Source: Nostoc sp. PCC 7107
GTDB lineage: Bacteria; Cyanobacteriota; Cyanobacteriia; Cyanobacteriales; Nostocaceae
Direction of reading: 5' to 3'
Length of the DNA stretch: 64,000 nt
NCBI RefSeq assembly: GCF_000316625.1
Contig: NC_019676.1
Coordinates: 5,102,501 to 5,166,500, forward strand
Both the position numbers and the translations under genes were made by a program. This document shows positions 27,016 through 36,572 of the stretch, in pieces. Below the pieces are notes generated by a model. The model made no database searches. It was given only the letters and a program-made list of their open reading frames with translations, and was not told the DNA's origin. Position 1 is the stretch's first letter; the number at the start of each line of letters is the position of its first letter.

Positions 27016-28311
27016 TTACTCTGACTGAATCGGGTTATCTTTTGGATTAACTAACCTCAGTAATTTCTGCTTAATTTGAGCGTCAAAAACTTCCCATTTC
27101 ATCTTCGCGTAGGGGGAATTTTCGTTACTGCCAGAGAGGAAACCCATTGGGATTTCAAACCCGCCAGCACTGGTTCTACCACCACCAAAAAAGCGTCCGG
27201 TGCTGTCTTGACCAAAGGCTTCTTTGATGAATTCATCGGGGTCGAGGGTGAGTTTGGTGGTTCTTAGAGAACCGATAACTACTTCGAGTTCGTCGTCTTC
27301 GTCGTGAACAATGCCGTACACTACGGCGGTGTGGACGTTTTCTTCGGTGACGAGGAAATCAGCTGCTTGGGGAATAGCATCGCGGTCGTCGTAGCGCAGA
27401 TAACCAACACCAGCGATGGAAAAGTTATTCTGTACTATACGATTTTTTAGCGATCGCTCAATCACATCCATTACCCGTTTGGAACGGTTTGCCTGGAGAA
27501 TGGCGTTTAATAATTGAGCATCATAAAATCGACTCAGATACGCAGCCGCCATAAAATCTTCTTCTTGGGCTTGCATTAGTCGATTTGTATCCGATCGCAA
27601 ACCGTGCATCAAGGCTGTGGCACATTTAACGTGTTGGCTAATGCTGCTGTCTAAAGCTAATAACCCAGATTGCAGATATTGAGTAAAAATTGTTGCCGTT
27701 GCTCGTACGTACGGGCGGACATCGACATACTCTGATTTGAGTTCTGTCTGTAAGCTGTGATGATCAATCACTGCTACTAAGGGCATTCCGGCCTGTTGTA
27801 CTGGATTTAATAACTGACTGGTGGTTCCTTGATTGTCAATTAATACAAAGCCTTGATAACAAGACAAATCTTTGGATTTGACATTTTGTGGTGTCCAACG
27901 CTGGGCTGGTAAATTTGTCAGCTTGACTAAGGCGATATTCTCTTGATGGCTCAAAGTCCCAGCATAAACAATTTCACATTTAATGTCGTATTGTTGAGCA
28001 ATTAGCTGGTAAGCCCAAGCACAGGAGAGCGCATCAGGGTCAGGAAAATCTTGCAAAATGATTAGCTGGCGCTCATGTCTATGAGCTAATAAGGTCTTTT
28101 GCAGTTCCTCGGCTTTTTGAAAAGTTAAGGAATTGTTACGTTGACCGAGATAAACACTCAACCCATCGCTTGTAGAGGCTGGCAAGGATGGCCGATTCAG
28201 TGGTAGTTCAACGACTTCTTGGTCTACCTCAGCATCGTCTGGACTCGGCTCTGTGGTCAATGAAAAACTCTCTGACTGCTTCAAGGAAGAATTTAGTTGC
28301 ATAGAAAACAT
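27016..28311 (-). CDS. DHH-family phosphoesterase (NrnA-like)
   Basis: A 431-residue protein with DHH motifs: DFPDPDA (D88-A94), LIDNQG (about 158-162), DHH at 183-185 (VAVIDHHS) and the C-terminal DHHA1-type glycine loop FFGGGRTSAGGFEIPMG. Metal-dependent hydrolysis of short oligonucleotides or phosphorylated nucleotides (nanoRNase/pAp phosphatase-like) is expected. About 50 N-terminal residues are an acidic, low-complexity extension. Two in-frame ATGs lie three codons apart at the start. Confidence 0.82.
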   Translation of the reverse strand: MFSMQLNSSLKQSESFSLTTEPSPDDAEVDQEVVELPLNRPSLPASTSDGLSVYLGQRNNSLTFQKAEELQKTLLAHRHERQLIILQDFPDPDALSCAWAYQLIAQQYDIKCEIVYAGTLSHQENIALVKLTNLPAQRWTPQNVKSKDLSCYQGFVLIDNQGTTSQLLNPVQQAGMPLVAVIDHHSLQTELKSEYVDVRPYVRATATIFTQYLQSGLLALDSSISQHVKCATALMHGLRSDTNRLMQAQEEDFMAAAYLSRFYDAQLLNAILQANRSKRVMDVIERSLKNRIVQNNFSIAGVGYLRYDDRDAIPQAADFLVTEENVHTAVVYGIVHDEDDELEVVIGSLRTTKLTLDPDEFIKEAFGQDSTGRFFGGGRTSAGGFEIPMGFLSGSNENSPYAKMKWEVFDAQIKQKLLRLVNPKDNPIQSE

Positions 28312-28824
28312 CTTTGTTAAGTGTGAGGCCTTATTAATTGAGAAAGTTACAACCAGGGTTTTACTGATTTAGCCACACATCTTGATCTTCGCAAAAATAT
28401 AGAAACCTGGGGATACGTATCTTGGTGTATTTTTTGTCAAGATAACTAGGCAAAATTTTCTCAACTTCTACCCAATTACATATAGCGACAGAAAATCAAT
28501 GTTTCGGGTTTATGGTCAAACTTTAATTTTTATCCTCGCTAGACCATTCTCTGAGTTAGAGAGAATTTTTTGAGCAAGTCTAGATTTTTTAAGTTTATAG
28601 ATATATAATAAGAAACTGTTGAATTATTTAGGCAGATGCCAACACACTACTCTAACAGATACCGTTAGGCTATTGCCAAAAGCAACTGCAATTCCTTATT
28701 AGAATGCAACACCAGTGGTAGTAGTATGTTAGCACCTAACCTATAGTTGCTCCCACTCAGTCAAAACCATCACACCGATAATCGGTTGTTGTGGCTATCC
28801 TGAGTTAGGATGGAGTTTTTAGTG
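28312..28824. other. Spacer with a plus-strand terminator-like hairpin
   Basis: 513 bp between two minus-strand genes with no supported protein gene. At 28546-28566 ATTCTCT and AGAGAAT pair around a 7-nt loop, followed by a T-run (28566-28571) that reads as a terminator on the plus strand, where no gene is annotated. A small RNA from the plus strand is conceivable, but I see no clear promoter for one. Confidence 0.4.
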
Positions 28825-29322
28825 TCAAAGACCTATCACATATTTTTGCCACTCTTGATGCAGTCCACTTTTAAGATGCTTACTAACCTCAAAATAGAGG
28901 CTACTGTAAGGTTGACGAGGTAAATGACGTAGGAGCATGTGGGCTTCTTGAGGTGTGCGATTGCCTTTTTTCACATTGCACCGGACGCAAGCCGTAACGA
29001 TGTTTTCCCAGCTATCGCCGCCACCACGCGATCGCGGTATGACATGATCTAAGGTCAATTCGTCCCCTGTATAGCCACAATATTGACAAGTATGTCCGTC
29101 TCGGTGCAGAAGGTTTCGACGAGTCAGAGGCATCTCTTTATAGGGAACACGCACATAATGGCGTAGGCGAATCACCGTTGGCAACGGAAAACCCGCGTAA
29201 AGTAACCTGCCATTGTGTTCAACTCGTTCTGCCTTGCCTTTGATTAACAAAACCGCAGCCCGTCGCCAGCTCGTAATATTGAGCGGTTCGTAAGAGGCGT
29301 TTAAGACTAAAACCTTACCCAT
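28825..29322 (-). CDS. HNH endonuclease-family protein
   Basis: A 165-residue HNH protein of the kind conserved across cyanobacteria. Zinc ligands C79/C82 (CQYCG) and C112/C115 (CVRC) flank the active-site D92-H93 (LTLDHVIPRSRGG) and N107 (ENIVTAC). The N-terminal 70 residues (VLVLNASYEPLNITSWRRA...) are typical of this family. It is unlikely to be a homing or restriction enzyme, since it stands alone and is widely conserved; its substrate is unknown. Confidence 0.85.
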   Translation of the reverse strand: MGKVLVLNASYEPLNITSWRRAAVLLIKGKAERVEHNGRLLYAGFPLPTVIRLRHYVRVPYKEMPLTRRNLLHRDGHTCQYCGYTGDELTLDHVIPRSRGGGDSWENIVTACVRCNVKKGNRTPQEAHMLLRHLPRQPYSSLYFEVSKHLKSGLHQEWQKYVIGL

Positions 29323-29705
29323 TGATTAAAGCTCAAGGTATTAGTTTTACATATATTAACACGATTCTCTTCTCCTTGGGAGATGAGAATAAATTATACT
29401 TCCGGAATAATTGAATAACTGTTGTATTTAAGAATAAATCTTTGACTAAAGATATCAATAATTAGTTCTAACTGCACAATTGCAATGAGATAGAGCCAGA
29501 TATACCTTGATTTGGCGCTAAATTTGAAGTAAAAAGAAATACTTGTAAATTTTTATTAACTGTAGTTAAAAGTCTTTTGAGATACTCAATTCCTTTTCAG
29601 AAAAAGTTTTCAATCAACACGGAAGTAGTTTGAATGAGTATGAATATCTAAAAATGAATACATAATTGTGAAAGTTTAGTGGTGGTGTGATAGGAGAACA
29701 GAAAT
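29323..29705. other. Divergent spacer, HNH gene and alr
   Basis: 383 bp of AT-rich sequence between divergent genes. It must contain both promoters, but I see no convincing -35/-10 pair, RNA gene or repeat. GATAGGAGAACAG just before alr (29690-29702) supplies its ribosome site (AGGAG). Confidence 0.5.
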
Positions 29706-30893
29706 ATGCTAAGTCGTGATCAAGTGACTAGTGTTGCATCTCATCAACAATGCGACACTTATGCGTGGTTTTCCCAGCGTGCTTGGGTAGAAATTGATTT
29801 AGATGCGTTGTCGCACAATGTACAGCAAATAAAGCAGTTGTTATCACCACGTACTCAGTTGATGGCGGTAGTCAAAGCTGATGCTTATGGACACGGAGCA
29901 GTCACAGTCGCGCAAACGGCATTACAATCGGGAGCGAGTTGGTTAGGAGTCGCCACTGTTCCAGAGGGGATTCAATTACGGGAAGCAGGAATACAAGCGC
30001 CGATATTGATTTTAGGCGCAACCCAAACACCAGAGCAAATTCATGCGATCGCCCATTGGAATCTCCAGCCAACATTGTGCAGTCCCAAACAAGCTTTAAT
30101 TTTTTCCAACATTTTAGAAGCAATTAACTACGGCTCCCCCGTATCTGTACATATTAAATTAGATACGGGAATGTCTCGGTTAGGAACTAATTGGCAAGAC
30201 GCAGCCGAGTTTGTACAGTTAGTAGAACGCTTACCGCATTTGACTATCAAGAGTGTTTACTCTCACTTAGCCACTGCTGATAGTCCTGATCCAGCGATTA
30301 TGGAAGAACAGCATAGAAGATTTAAAAGTGCGATCGCCCAAATTCAAAAAATCGGCATTAAAATTCCTAGCTTGCACTTAGCAAACACAGCCGCCACTCT
30401 CGCAGATTCCCAACTGCACTACGACATGGTAAGAGTGGGTTTAGGCGTTTACGGTCTTGCTCCTGCATCTCATTTAAAACAAAAAATTCACTTAAAACCT
30501 GTGTTACAGGTAAAAGCACGCATCACTCAAGTCAAAACTATCGCCGCTGGTACTGGTGTTAGCTATGGCCATCAATTTGTAGCTGATAGAGAAATGCGCC
30601 TTGCGGTTGTAGCTATCGGCTACGCTGATGGTATACCGCGCAACCTTTCTAATAAGATGCAGGTATTGTTACGCGGTCAGCGAATACCTCAAATTGGCGC
30701 AATTACAATGGATCAGTTGATGATCGATATCAGTAATATTCCTGATATTCAAGAAGGGGAAATTGTGACTTTACTCGGCGACCAAGGAAAAGAACAAATC
30801 ACTGCTGATGATTGGGCAGAACAATTAAATACTATTTCTTGGGAAATTCTTTGCGGGTTTAAGCATCGCCTACCGCGTGTTGGGGTTATTTAG
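29706..30893 (+). CDS. alr: Alanine racemase
   Basis: A 395-residue PLP enzyme making D-alanine for peptidoglycan. The PLP lysine is K57 (AVVKADAYGHGA), and the second catalytic base is Y287 (GTGVSYGHQF). Two-domain length is normal, and the C-terminal barrel contains AITMDQLMIDIS. AGGAG lies a few bases before ATG 29706. It stands alone; a 13-bp inverted repeat follows it. Confidence 0.95.
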   Translation: MLSRDQVTSVASHQQCDTYAWFSQRAWVEIDLDALSHNVQQIKQLLSPRTQLMAVVKADAYGHGAVTVAQTALQSGASWLGVATVPEGIQLREAGIQAPILILGATQTPEQIHAIAHWNLQPTLCSPKQALIFSNILEAINYGSPVSVHIKLDTGMSRLGTNWQDAAEFVQLVERLPHLTIKSVYSHLATADSPDPAIMEEQHRRFKSAIAQIQKIGIKIPSLHLANTAATLADSQLHYDMVRVGLGVYGLAPASHLKQKIHLKPVLQVKARITQVKTIAAGTGVSYGHQFVADREMRLAVVAIGYADGIPRNLSNKMQVLLRGQRIPQIGAITMDQLMIDISNIPDIQEGEIVTLLGDQGKEQITADDWAEQLNTISWEILCGFKHRLPRVGVI

Positions 30894-30962
30894 TATAAAA
30901 AGGTGGAAGTCTGAAATGAATATAGCCACATAGTGTGCTTCTTAGCAATTTTCGATGTTTAA

Positions 30963-31002
30963 TTGGGAATAGAAAAGTAAAAGAATCAATTTCTATTCCC
31001 AA
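30963..31002. repeat. 13-bp inverted repeat after alr
   Basis: TTGGGAATAGAAA (30963-30975) and its exact complement (30990-31002) are separated by 14 nt. It may terminate alr transcription or form part of the tRNA promoter region; a -10-like TATACT follows at 31013-31018, 18 nt before the tRNA. Confidence 0.5.
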
Positions 31003-31035
31003 AAATTTATGCTATACTAGAGTAGTTGACTAAAT

Positions 31036-31117
31036 GCGGATGTGGCGGAATTGGCAGACGCGCTAGATTTAGGTTCTAGTTCCGAGAGGAGTGAAGGTTC
31101 AAGTCCTTTCATCCGCA
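31036..31117 (+). tRNA. trnL-UAG: tRNA-Leu (anticodon UAG)
   Basis: An 82-nt cloverleaf with acceptor stem GCGGATG/CATCCGC, D-arm box GGCGGAATTGGCAGACGC, anticodon stem CTAGA/TCTAG around loop TTTAGGT (anticodon TAG, reading CUA and probably the other CUN codons), a long class II variable arm and T-arm GGTTCAAGTCC. The discriminator base is A; CCA is not encoded. TATACT upstream (31013-31018) is a likely -10. Confidence 0.96.
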
Positions 31118-31287
31118 CTCACAAAAAAGTGGTATAAATCCGAAGTTTCCGAGATAATAATTGTACAGTGACGCATTATTTGTCATCGGTGATAGATGAA
31201 TGTCATTGTTACCGTTTAATTGTCGTCGTGACCCACTAGTGTTTCTTGATTAATTGATGAAAAATTAAAGAGTAATATCAAGTAATA

Positions 31288-34200
31288 TTACGCTGCATAA
31301 GGATGCTTATTAGCACTTTTATACTGCTGATAAATATGGAGAAATACTATATTACTCAGGTTATCTACATCGCTATCATCGTAGGCATCTACAGGTAAAC
31401 CTGTGTCTTCGCTATACAAGTAATTATAAATAAAACTCTTAATTGTGGCTCTTGTAGATTCCTTATCTCGCCAGTTTTCTAGTTGCTGTAATTGTGATTT
31501 CACGGCTTCAATTAAAGACTGAGCAACTTGTTTGACGCGGTTTCTAATTCTGGTATCCAAATTATCTTTAGATGAGCAAAGCAAGTCAAAAACGGCAAGG
31601 TGTTCTTCGCTTAAACCTTCGCGGACAGCGCGGGTGTCTTCTTCTGAGAGGTCTTTGACAAGTTGCAGCAGTTCCTCAAAAGTTTGCTCAATGGCTACTC
31701 GGTCAGTTTCGCGGTTATAGTTTTGGATAACTTGTTGATAGCGCGTGTAGTAGTCAATGCGAGATGGGTTTCGTTGTACCATTCGCTGGAGTTGGCGTTC
31801 GACGGCTTCTTTGAGGGTTTGGACTGAGGTATTTTTAGTTGGGGAATTGGCAAATTCTGCTTTTAATAATTCAAAGTCAATTTTGCTGATATTGTAAGTT
31901 TTGTTTGACTCTGCACCTGGAAGACGGGAACTATCAACGTTGATGAACTCGCTAACGATACCTTGTAAGGAACGGAGAACAGCGTTGATATCTAGAGATA
32001 TTTTGTGTTGTTCGTGTAAGTATTTGTAAATTTGCTCAATGGTGTTATGTCTACCTTGGTAGGGTGCTGTTAATTTCGGTTCAGTAATTAGCGCCTGTTT
32101 CTTTTTGAAGACTTCCCTGGCTAATACTTCAAAGCGGGCGCGAGATTCATCGTTTGTACAAACTGCATTAACTGCACTGAATAAGGCAGCAATTTTATCA
32201 AATCCTTCTGTTTCAAGCAATTCTTGCAGGTCAAACCCCAGGTTGGCGATGTGGTCAATACAATTTTGAAGCGCGATCGCATAATCTTCTTGTAATTGGT
32301 TCAGGTCGTTGTAAGGTGTTATACTCTCGTCTGTGCTTTCTGCTTCTGCACGGGAGTATCTGGCAAGGGCGGCACGCAGACTTGTTAAAATACCGTTGTA
32401 ATCAATTAACAAGCCGTTATTTTTCCCTTCGTAGACGCGATTTGCGCGAGCGATCGCTTGCATGAGAGTATGTCCTTGTAAAGGTTTATCTATATATAAT
32501 GTGGCAAGGCTGGGGACATCAAAGCCTGTTAACCACATAGCGCAGACAATAGCAAGGCGGAAAGGGTGTTTTTCGTTCTTAAATTCTTCTTCTAGATTGC
32601 GACTTTTGATAATTTGGCGATGGGGAACTATATCTAAATCCCAATCTTTGAAAGTTTTAACTTCATTTTGGGCTTCGCTAATCACAACTAAATATTCTGT
32701 TGACTCCAACCATTGCAAATATTGCTGATGTTCTACTTCCTCTTGTTCATCACCAGCTTGTTTGACTAATTGTTTCTGTGCTTGTATTGCTTGTTTCCAG
32801 TATTTATCGATAAGTCCGTGCATTCGCACAGCCGTAATTTTATCTAGACAAACAAGCATCGCTTTTCCGGTTTGCCAACGTTGGGTATAGTGAGCTACTA
32901 AGTCTTGGGCGATTCGGTCTAAACGTTTTTCGGCGGTGAGGATGAGATATTCTCCCCCCAAGCGGCGACGGACGGCTTCTTCTTGTTCTGCATCGAGGTC
33001 AAATTGTTTGATGGCGGTGGCGAGGCGTTGATTTAGTTCTTTGTCAGCTGCAACCTGGCGTTGAGTGCCTTTGTCGTCATAATATAATTCTTCGCCTCGG
33101 TTGTCGTAGTAGAGGGGAACTGTTGCACCATCTTCTACAGCGCGTTGGAAGTCGTAGGTGGAAACGTAGCCGCCGAAAACTCGACGGGTAAGTTGGTCTT
33201 CTTCCGACTCCATTAAGGGCGTACCAGTAAAGCCGATGAAAGATGCGTTGGGTAAACTAGAACGCATATTTTCCGCAAGTTTACCGTATTGGGTGCGGTG
33301 CGCTTCGTCGGAGATGACGATAATATCGGGACGGTGGGAGTAAATCTCACCAGGTTTGTTGAATTTGTGAATCAGCGTGAAAACGTAGCGATGGTTGTCT
33401 TTGAGTAATTCAGCTAATTGTTCACCACTGGCGGCTTGGGTGTTATTTTCTTTGATAGCACCAACACCAGCAAAGGTTTGCACGATTTGATTATCTAATT
33501 CTTGGCGGTCTGTGACGATGACAAAGGTAAAATTACCTGGTAATTGGCGGTGGGCTTTGCGAGTCAGAAATGCCATTGAGTAAGATTTCCCGCTACCTTG
33601 AGTATGCCAAAAAACGCCAAGTTTACCTTCTCGGACTTCCCGTTGTTGAACGGCGGTAAATGCGCGGTTAACACCAAGAAACTGGTGATTACGAGTCAGT
33701 ATTTTGATAGTTTTACCGCTACTGTCATCAAAGAGGATGAAGTTTTCGATGATGTCGAGGAAATTGTCTTTACGGCACATCCCCATTAACATTGTTTGGT
33801 AGTCAACTTTGCCTTTTTCTTCTTCTTCTAGACGTTTCCATTCTTGGAAGTGGCTGTAACGACTGGTGATGCTACCTACTTTCCCCTCTATTCCATTACT
33901 CAACATGACTATGGCGTTGTGATGGAAAATTTCGGGTATAGTATCTTTGTAATCGGTGTAGTTGTCTTCGTAAGCCACTCTGACGTTGCGGTGGGTGGCT
34001 TTAAGTTCAATAAATAGTAAAGGAATTCCATTAACAAAGCCGATGATATCAGGTCGTTTGGAATAGAGAGAACCTTTAATAGACAACTCCCGCACAACCA
34101 GGAAATGATTATTTTCGGGGTTTTGAAAGTCAATCACTTTCAGGCGGGGATTGATAGTTTCACCGTGTGGGTTTTTGTAGGGTTTCTCTAGGATACCTTC

Positions 34201-34500
34201 ACGGATAAGTTGGTATTTTTTCTGGTTGATGGTGATTAATTGCTCTGAAATATTGGATGTGGTGAATGCAAGGGTCGCATCGTCGTATACTTGCTGTGGA
34301 TGACCAGGATTAAATTTCTCTAATGCTTGGCGAAGATAGCGTGTGAGGACAACTTCTCGTTTATCTTCGCGTCCTAGTGTACCATTAGTGCCGAATGTTT
34401 CTTTTTTGTATGCGTAAACTGAGTGCCATTTCAGGGTTTCTTCAAAGAAATTAGCGGTAGTTTGTTGCACTAGGCGGTCTTCGGAATATTCGGCACTCAT
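31288..34500 (-). CDS. hsdR: Type I restriction subunit HsdR
   Basis: A 1070-residue motor/nuclease subunit. An N-terminal PD-(D/E)xK site is visible (D151 in RPDIIGF, then E165-x-K167 in FIELKA), Walker A QGSGKS at 301-306, DEAH at 398-401 (ISDEAHRTQYG), and TGFDVPSLATLY and QAIARANR of the second helicase lobe. Together with HsdM and HsdS it would cleave unmethylated DNA after translocation. It appears intact. It is encoded 3.4 kb beyond hsdS on the same strand, separated by accessory genes, probably with its own promoter. Confidence 0.93.
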   Translation of the reverse strand: MSAEYSEDRLVQQTTANFFEETLKWHSVYAYKKETFGTNGTLGREDKREVVLTRYLRQALEKFNPGHPQQVYDDATLAFTTSNISEQLITINQKKYQLIREGILEKPYKNPHGETINPRLKVIDFQNPENNHFLVVRELSIKGSLYSKRPDIIGFVNGIPLLFIELKATHRNVRVAYEDNYTDYKDTIPEIFHHNAIVMLSNGIEGKVGSITSRYSHFQEWKRLEEEEKGKVDYQTMLMGMCRKDNFLDIIENFILFDDSSGKTIKILTRNHQFLGVNRAFTAVQQREVREGKLGVFWHTQGSGKSYSMAFLTRKAHRQLPGNFTFVIVTDRQELDNQIVQTFAGVGAIKENNTQAASGEQLAELLKDNHRYVFTLIHKFNKPGEIYSHRPDIIVISDEAHRTQYGKLAENMRSSLPNASFIGFTGTPLMESEEDQLTRRVFGGYVSTYDFQRAVEDGATVPLYYDNRGEELYYDDKGTQRQVAADKELNQRLATAIKQFDLDAEQEEAVRRRLGGEYLILTAEKRLDRIAQDLVAHYTQRWQTGKAMLVCLDKITAVRMHGLIDKYWKQAIQAQKQLVKQAGDEQEEVEHQQYLQWLESTEYLVVISEAQNEVKTFKDWDLDIVPHRQIIKSRNLEEEFKNEKHPFRLAIVCAMWLTGFDVPSLATLYIDKPLQGHTLMQAIARANRVYEGKNNGLLIDYNGILTSLRAALARYSRAEAESTDESITPYNDLNQLQEDYAIALQNCIDHIANLGFDLQELLETEGFDKIAALFSAVNAVCTNDESRARFEVLAREVFKKKQALITEPKLTAPYQGRHNTIEQIYKYLHEQHKISLDINAVLRSLQGIVSEFINVDSSRLPGAESNKTYNISKIDFELLKAEFANSPTKNTSVQTLKEAVERQLQRMVQRNPSRIDYYTRYQQVIQNYNRETDRVAIEQTFEELLQLVKDLSEEDTRAVREGLSEEHLAVFDLLCSSKDNLDTRIRNRVKQVAQSLIEAVKSQLQQLENWRDKESTRATIKSFIYNYLYSEDTGLPVDAYDDSDVDNLSNIVFLHIYQQYKSANKHPYAA

Positions 34501-34596
34501 GGGGGTGATAGGTAATACAGGTAGCTATTATATTGATGGCTTTATTTGGGTAAGTAGCAAGTATCACTTAGCCAAAACTGACAATTGGAAATTTAT

Positions 34597-35025
34597 TTAT
34601 ACTGTCCAATCTTCTATAACCAAGTCTGGTACTTGGCTAAAATCACGACTGTTTCGAGTCAATAATACCAAATTCCGAGAAAGGGCTATTGATGCAATTC
34701 GTAAATCCATTGTAGCGATACGAACCCGTTTTGCTCTTAGTGTGTCAAAAATTGTGGCGGATGCTGCGTCAAATGCTAAAACTGGAGCAACGGAAAAGCC
34801 TTGCAAAATCTCTAGTAATATGGCATACCCCCGAATTGTATCAGCCGATGTTTGGGTGCGATTTATAAAAGCATTTGCACCAAGTACCTGCTCGTGGAGG
34901 CTAACAATAGAAAATGCAAAATCTCCGGGTGAGTGTTTAGCAATTTTAGCAGCTATATTTGCGTATTCTTGACTGGAACGGCGTTGTATAAAACTAATGT
35001 GGTCGGTATCAAAAAGGTACTTCAC
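34597..35025 (-). CDS. PIN-domain toxin (VapC-like)
   Basis: A 142-residue PIN RNase. Acidic residues typical of the active site are visible: D6 (MKYLFDTDHIS), the glutamate in SIVSLHEQVLG, and the aspartates in IATMDLRIASIAL and LLTRNSRDFSQVP. It starts with GTG, 2 nt after the stop of the small upstream gene, the coupling expected of a toxin-antitoxin pair. Target RNA unknown. The overlapping plus-strand frame at this place is a shadow. Confidence 0.85.
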   Translation of the reverse strand: MKYLFDTDHISFIQRRSSQEYANIAAKIAKHSPGDFAFSIVSLHEQVLGANAFINRTQTSADTIRGYAILLEILQGFSVAPVLAFDAASATIFDTLRAKRVRIATMDLRIASIALSRNLVLLTRNSRDFSQVPDLVIEDWTV

Positions 35026-35027
35026 AC

Positions 35028-35240
35028 TTATTCACTCATTTCGTCTGCGGGTTTGTCTGCGTAACGTAACGATTTTCCATATTCCAAAACTTCCAGGAAA
35101 GTTTGTTCATCAGAAATAGAACCAGTCACTTTTTCTAACCAATTGCTAGGGGTGGGAGATGCTATTAGCAGACGTTTGAGTTCGGTAACTGTACGTTCAA
35201 GATTTACCAAGCGTTGCTCAATAATAGTTTCATCTAACAT
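35028..35240 (-). CDS. Antitoxin partner of the PIN toxin
   Basis: A 70-residue charged helical protein (heptad-like VNLERTVTELKRLL near residues 11-24, SISDEQTFLEVLEYGKSLR later). It is of the size and position of VapB-type antitoxins, directly before the PIN gene with 2 nt between them. No DNA-binding motif is obvious. The call rests mainly on context. Confidence 0.7.
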   Translation of the reverse strand: MLDETIIEQRLVNLERTVTELKRLLIASPTPSNWLEKVTGSISDEQTFLEVLEYGKSLRYADKPADEMSE

Positions 35241-35303
35241 GATTTTTAAGGCTTGTGAATATCAATAGTTGGGATATTTAACAGGTTGAAAAAAAACTTA
35301 ACT

Positions 35304-36140
35304 TCAAATACTTTCTTGTTCATCCAACCAAGCAACTAAATTATTCACCTCAGATATTCTGAAAAGTGCGCGACATAAAGCCTCTAATTGTCCAATTTTC
35401 AAAGCTTGAACTTTTTGAAAAATTGAATCATCAATCTCACCAAAACGTTCTTCCAACAGAGACATAGACAAAGAAAAAGCTTCTTGTTTTTTTCCCTGTT
35501 CTTGTCCCTTCTGTAAAATATCCTGATAAATAACCGACTCTTGCATAATATCCTCACTTAACATTTGACGAATCAAAGTTTTGTCAAACCGCAAACCAGC
35601 TAAAATTTCCGTATACCCGGCAATATTCTGTTTTGTCTCTCTATCTAAAATTTTAGCCACTTTTTCGGCAACCTGAGATAATAAAGCTGGGGGAGAATCT
35701 GTGCGACTCAGAGTAGCTAGAGGCAATAAATTTAAATTATTGAGGAATAAGTCTGAATCCTGCTCCCACATCCGCACTACACGATAGCGATGTATAGTTG
35801 TGTCATCCAGATATTGTTCAGTAAAAGCAATTTCATCATCCGTCTCTTGCAAAAATATTACTACCTGGACAACTGGACACTTGTATTGACGCTTTAATCT
35901 CACAGAATAATCTAACATTCGGAAAGAAACCGCAGGATTAGACTGTGTTAAAGTCTGAAATTCAATATGCAGTATCTTGTTAGCCGTTTGTAAAAATGTA
36001 ACGGAATCTGCACGAATTGGCTCTAAACTTAATTCGGTTTTTAATACTTTAACATCTGTAGATTCTTCAGCGATTAACCATCTGATAAAATCTCCTGGAT
36101 GTTTTTCTGCTAAAAGTTTACATACGTTATCAAAACTCAC
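35304..36140 (-). CDS. Rpn/DUF4351 family PD-(D/E)xK nuclease-like protein
   Basis: A 278-residue member of the abundant cyanobacterial family with an N-terminal recombination-promoting-nuclease-like (transposase-derived) domain and a C-terminal DUF4351 tail. The nuclease core is seen as D45 (IRADSVTFLQ) followed by HIEFQT (E-x-Q), and the tail as LLEERFGEIDDSIFQKVQAL and IGQLEALCRALF. Such genes are often multicopy; a dead tail of a relative lies at 17217-17400. The role is uncertain, possibly DNA cleavage or recombination. Confidence 0.75.
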   Translation of the reverse strand: MSFDNVCKLLAEKHPGDFIRWLIAEESTDVKVLKTELSLEPIRADSVTFLQTANKILHIEFQTLTQSNPAVSFRMLDYSVRLKRQYKCPVVQVVIFLQETDDEIAFTEQYLDDTTIHRYRVVRMWEQDSDLFLNNLNLLPLATLSRTDSPPALLSQVAEKVAKILDRETKQNIAGYTEILAGLRFDKTLIRQMLSEDIMQESVIYQDILQKGQEQGKKQEAFSLSMSLLEERFGEIDDSIFQKVQALKIGQLEALCRALFRISEVNNLVAWLDEQESI

Positions 36141-36250
36141 AATGTATAACTAATTAATATTGAATTTTTAAATATTATAAAATGGTTGGTTTAAATATAC
36201 AAACTCTACGATTAAAGAATTATTTCAACTGATATCGGTATTTTACAGAT

Positions 36251-36343
36251 GTAGGTTAGGTTAAGCGTAGCGCAACCAAGCATGGATCTTGAAAGCTTAA
36301 CCGATATCTTGGTATTGGGTTTCCTTACGTCAACCCAACCTAC
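36251..36343. repeat. Inverted dispersed repeat (GTAGGTTGGGTT type)
   Basis: GTAGGTTAGGTTAAGCGTAG at 36251-36270 and the near-complementary CGTCAACCCAACCTAC ending at 36343 form the ends of a roughly 93-bp palindromic element, a familiar Nostoc-type intergenic repeat. The rest of the 36141-36572 spacer is AT-rich and carries no gene I can support. Confidence 0.6.
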
Positions 36344-36572
36344 TGTTCTGGTGAGAAATTCGGGTAACAGTGGGGCGATTTCCGCAGGCAGAAGTCAAGG
36401 TAAGCTTTTGGTAAGGTGAAATTTTGTTATTATATACTTATCCTGCTATTTACGAAGTCTCAAGTTTCACTTGGGATACGCCCAAAAGAATCTATTTAGA
36501 TATGTAATGAGCATAGCAAGAGTGGGGTTAAATTAAGTTTACTGGTTGGATTTTTGGAGGTTTAAAAATCAG

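Noticed and set aside
28825-29322. HNH protein as part of a defence island or intron homing enzyme
   Set aside because: It stands between core genes, lacks intron signs and belongs to a widely conserved cyanobacterial family.
34499-34972. Plus-strand 157-codon frame opposite the PIN toxin
   Set aside because: It mirrors the PIN toxin gene, which has clear family motifs and a coupled antitoxin; the plus frame matches nothing I recognise.
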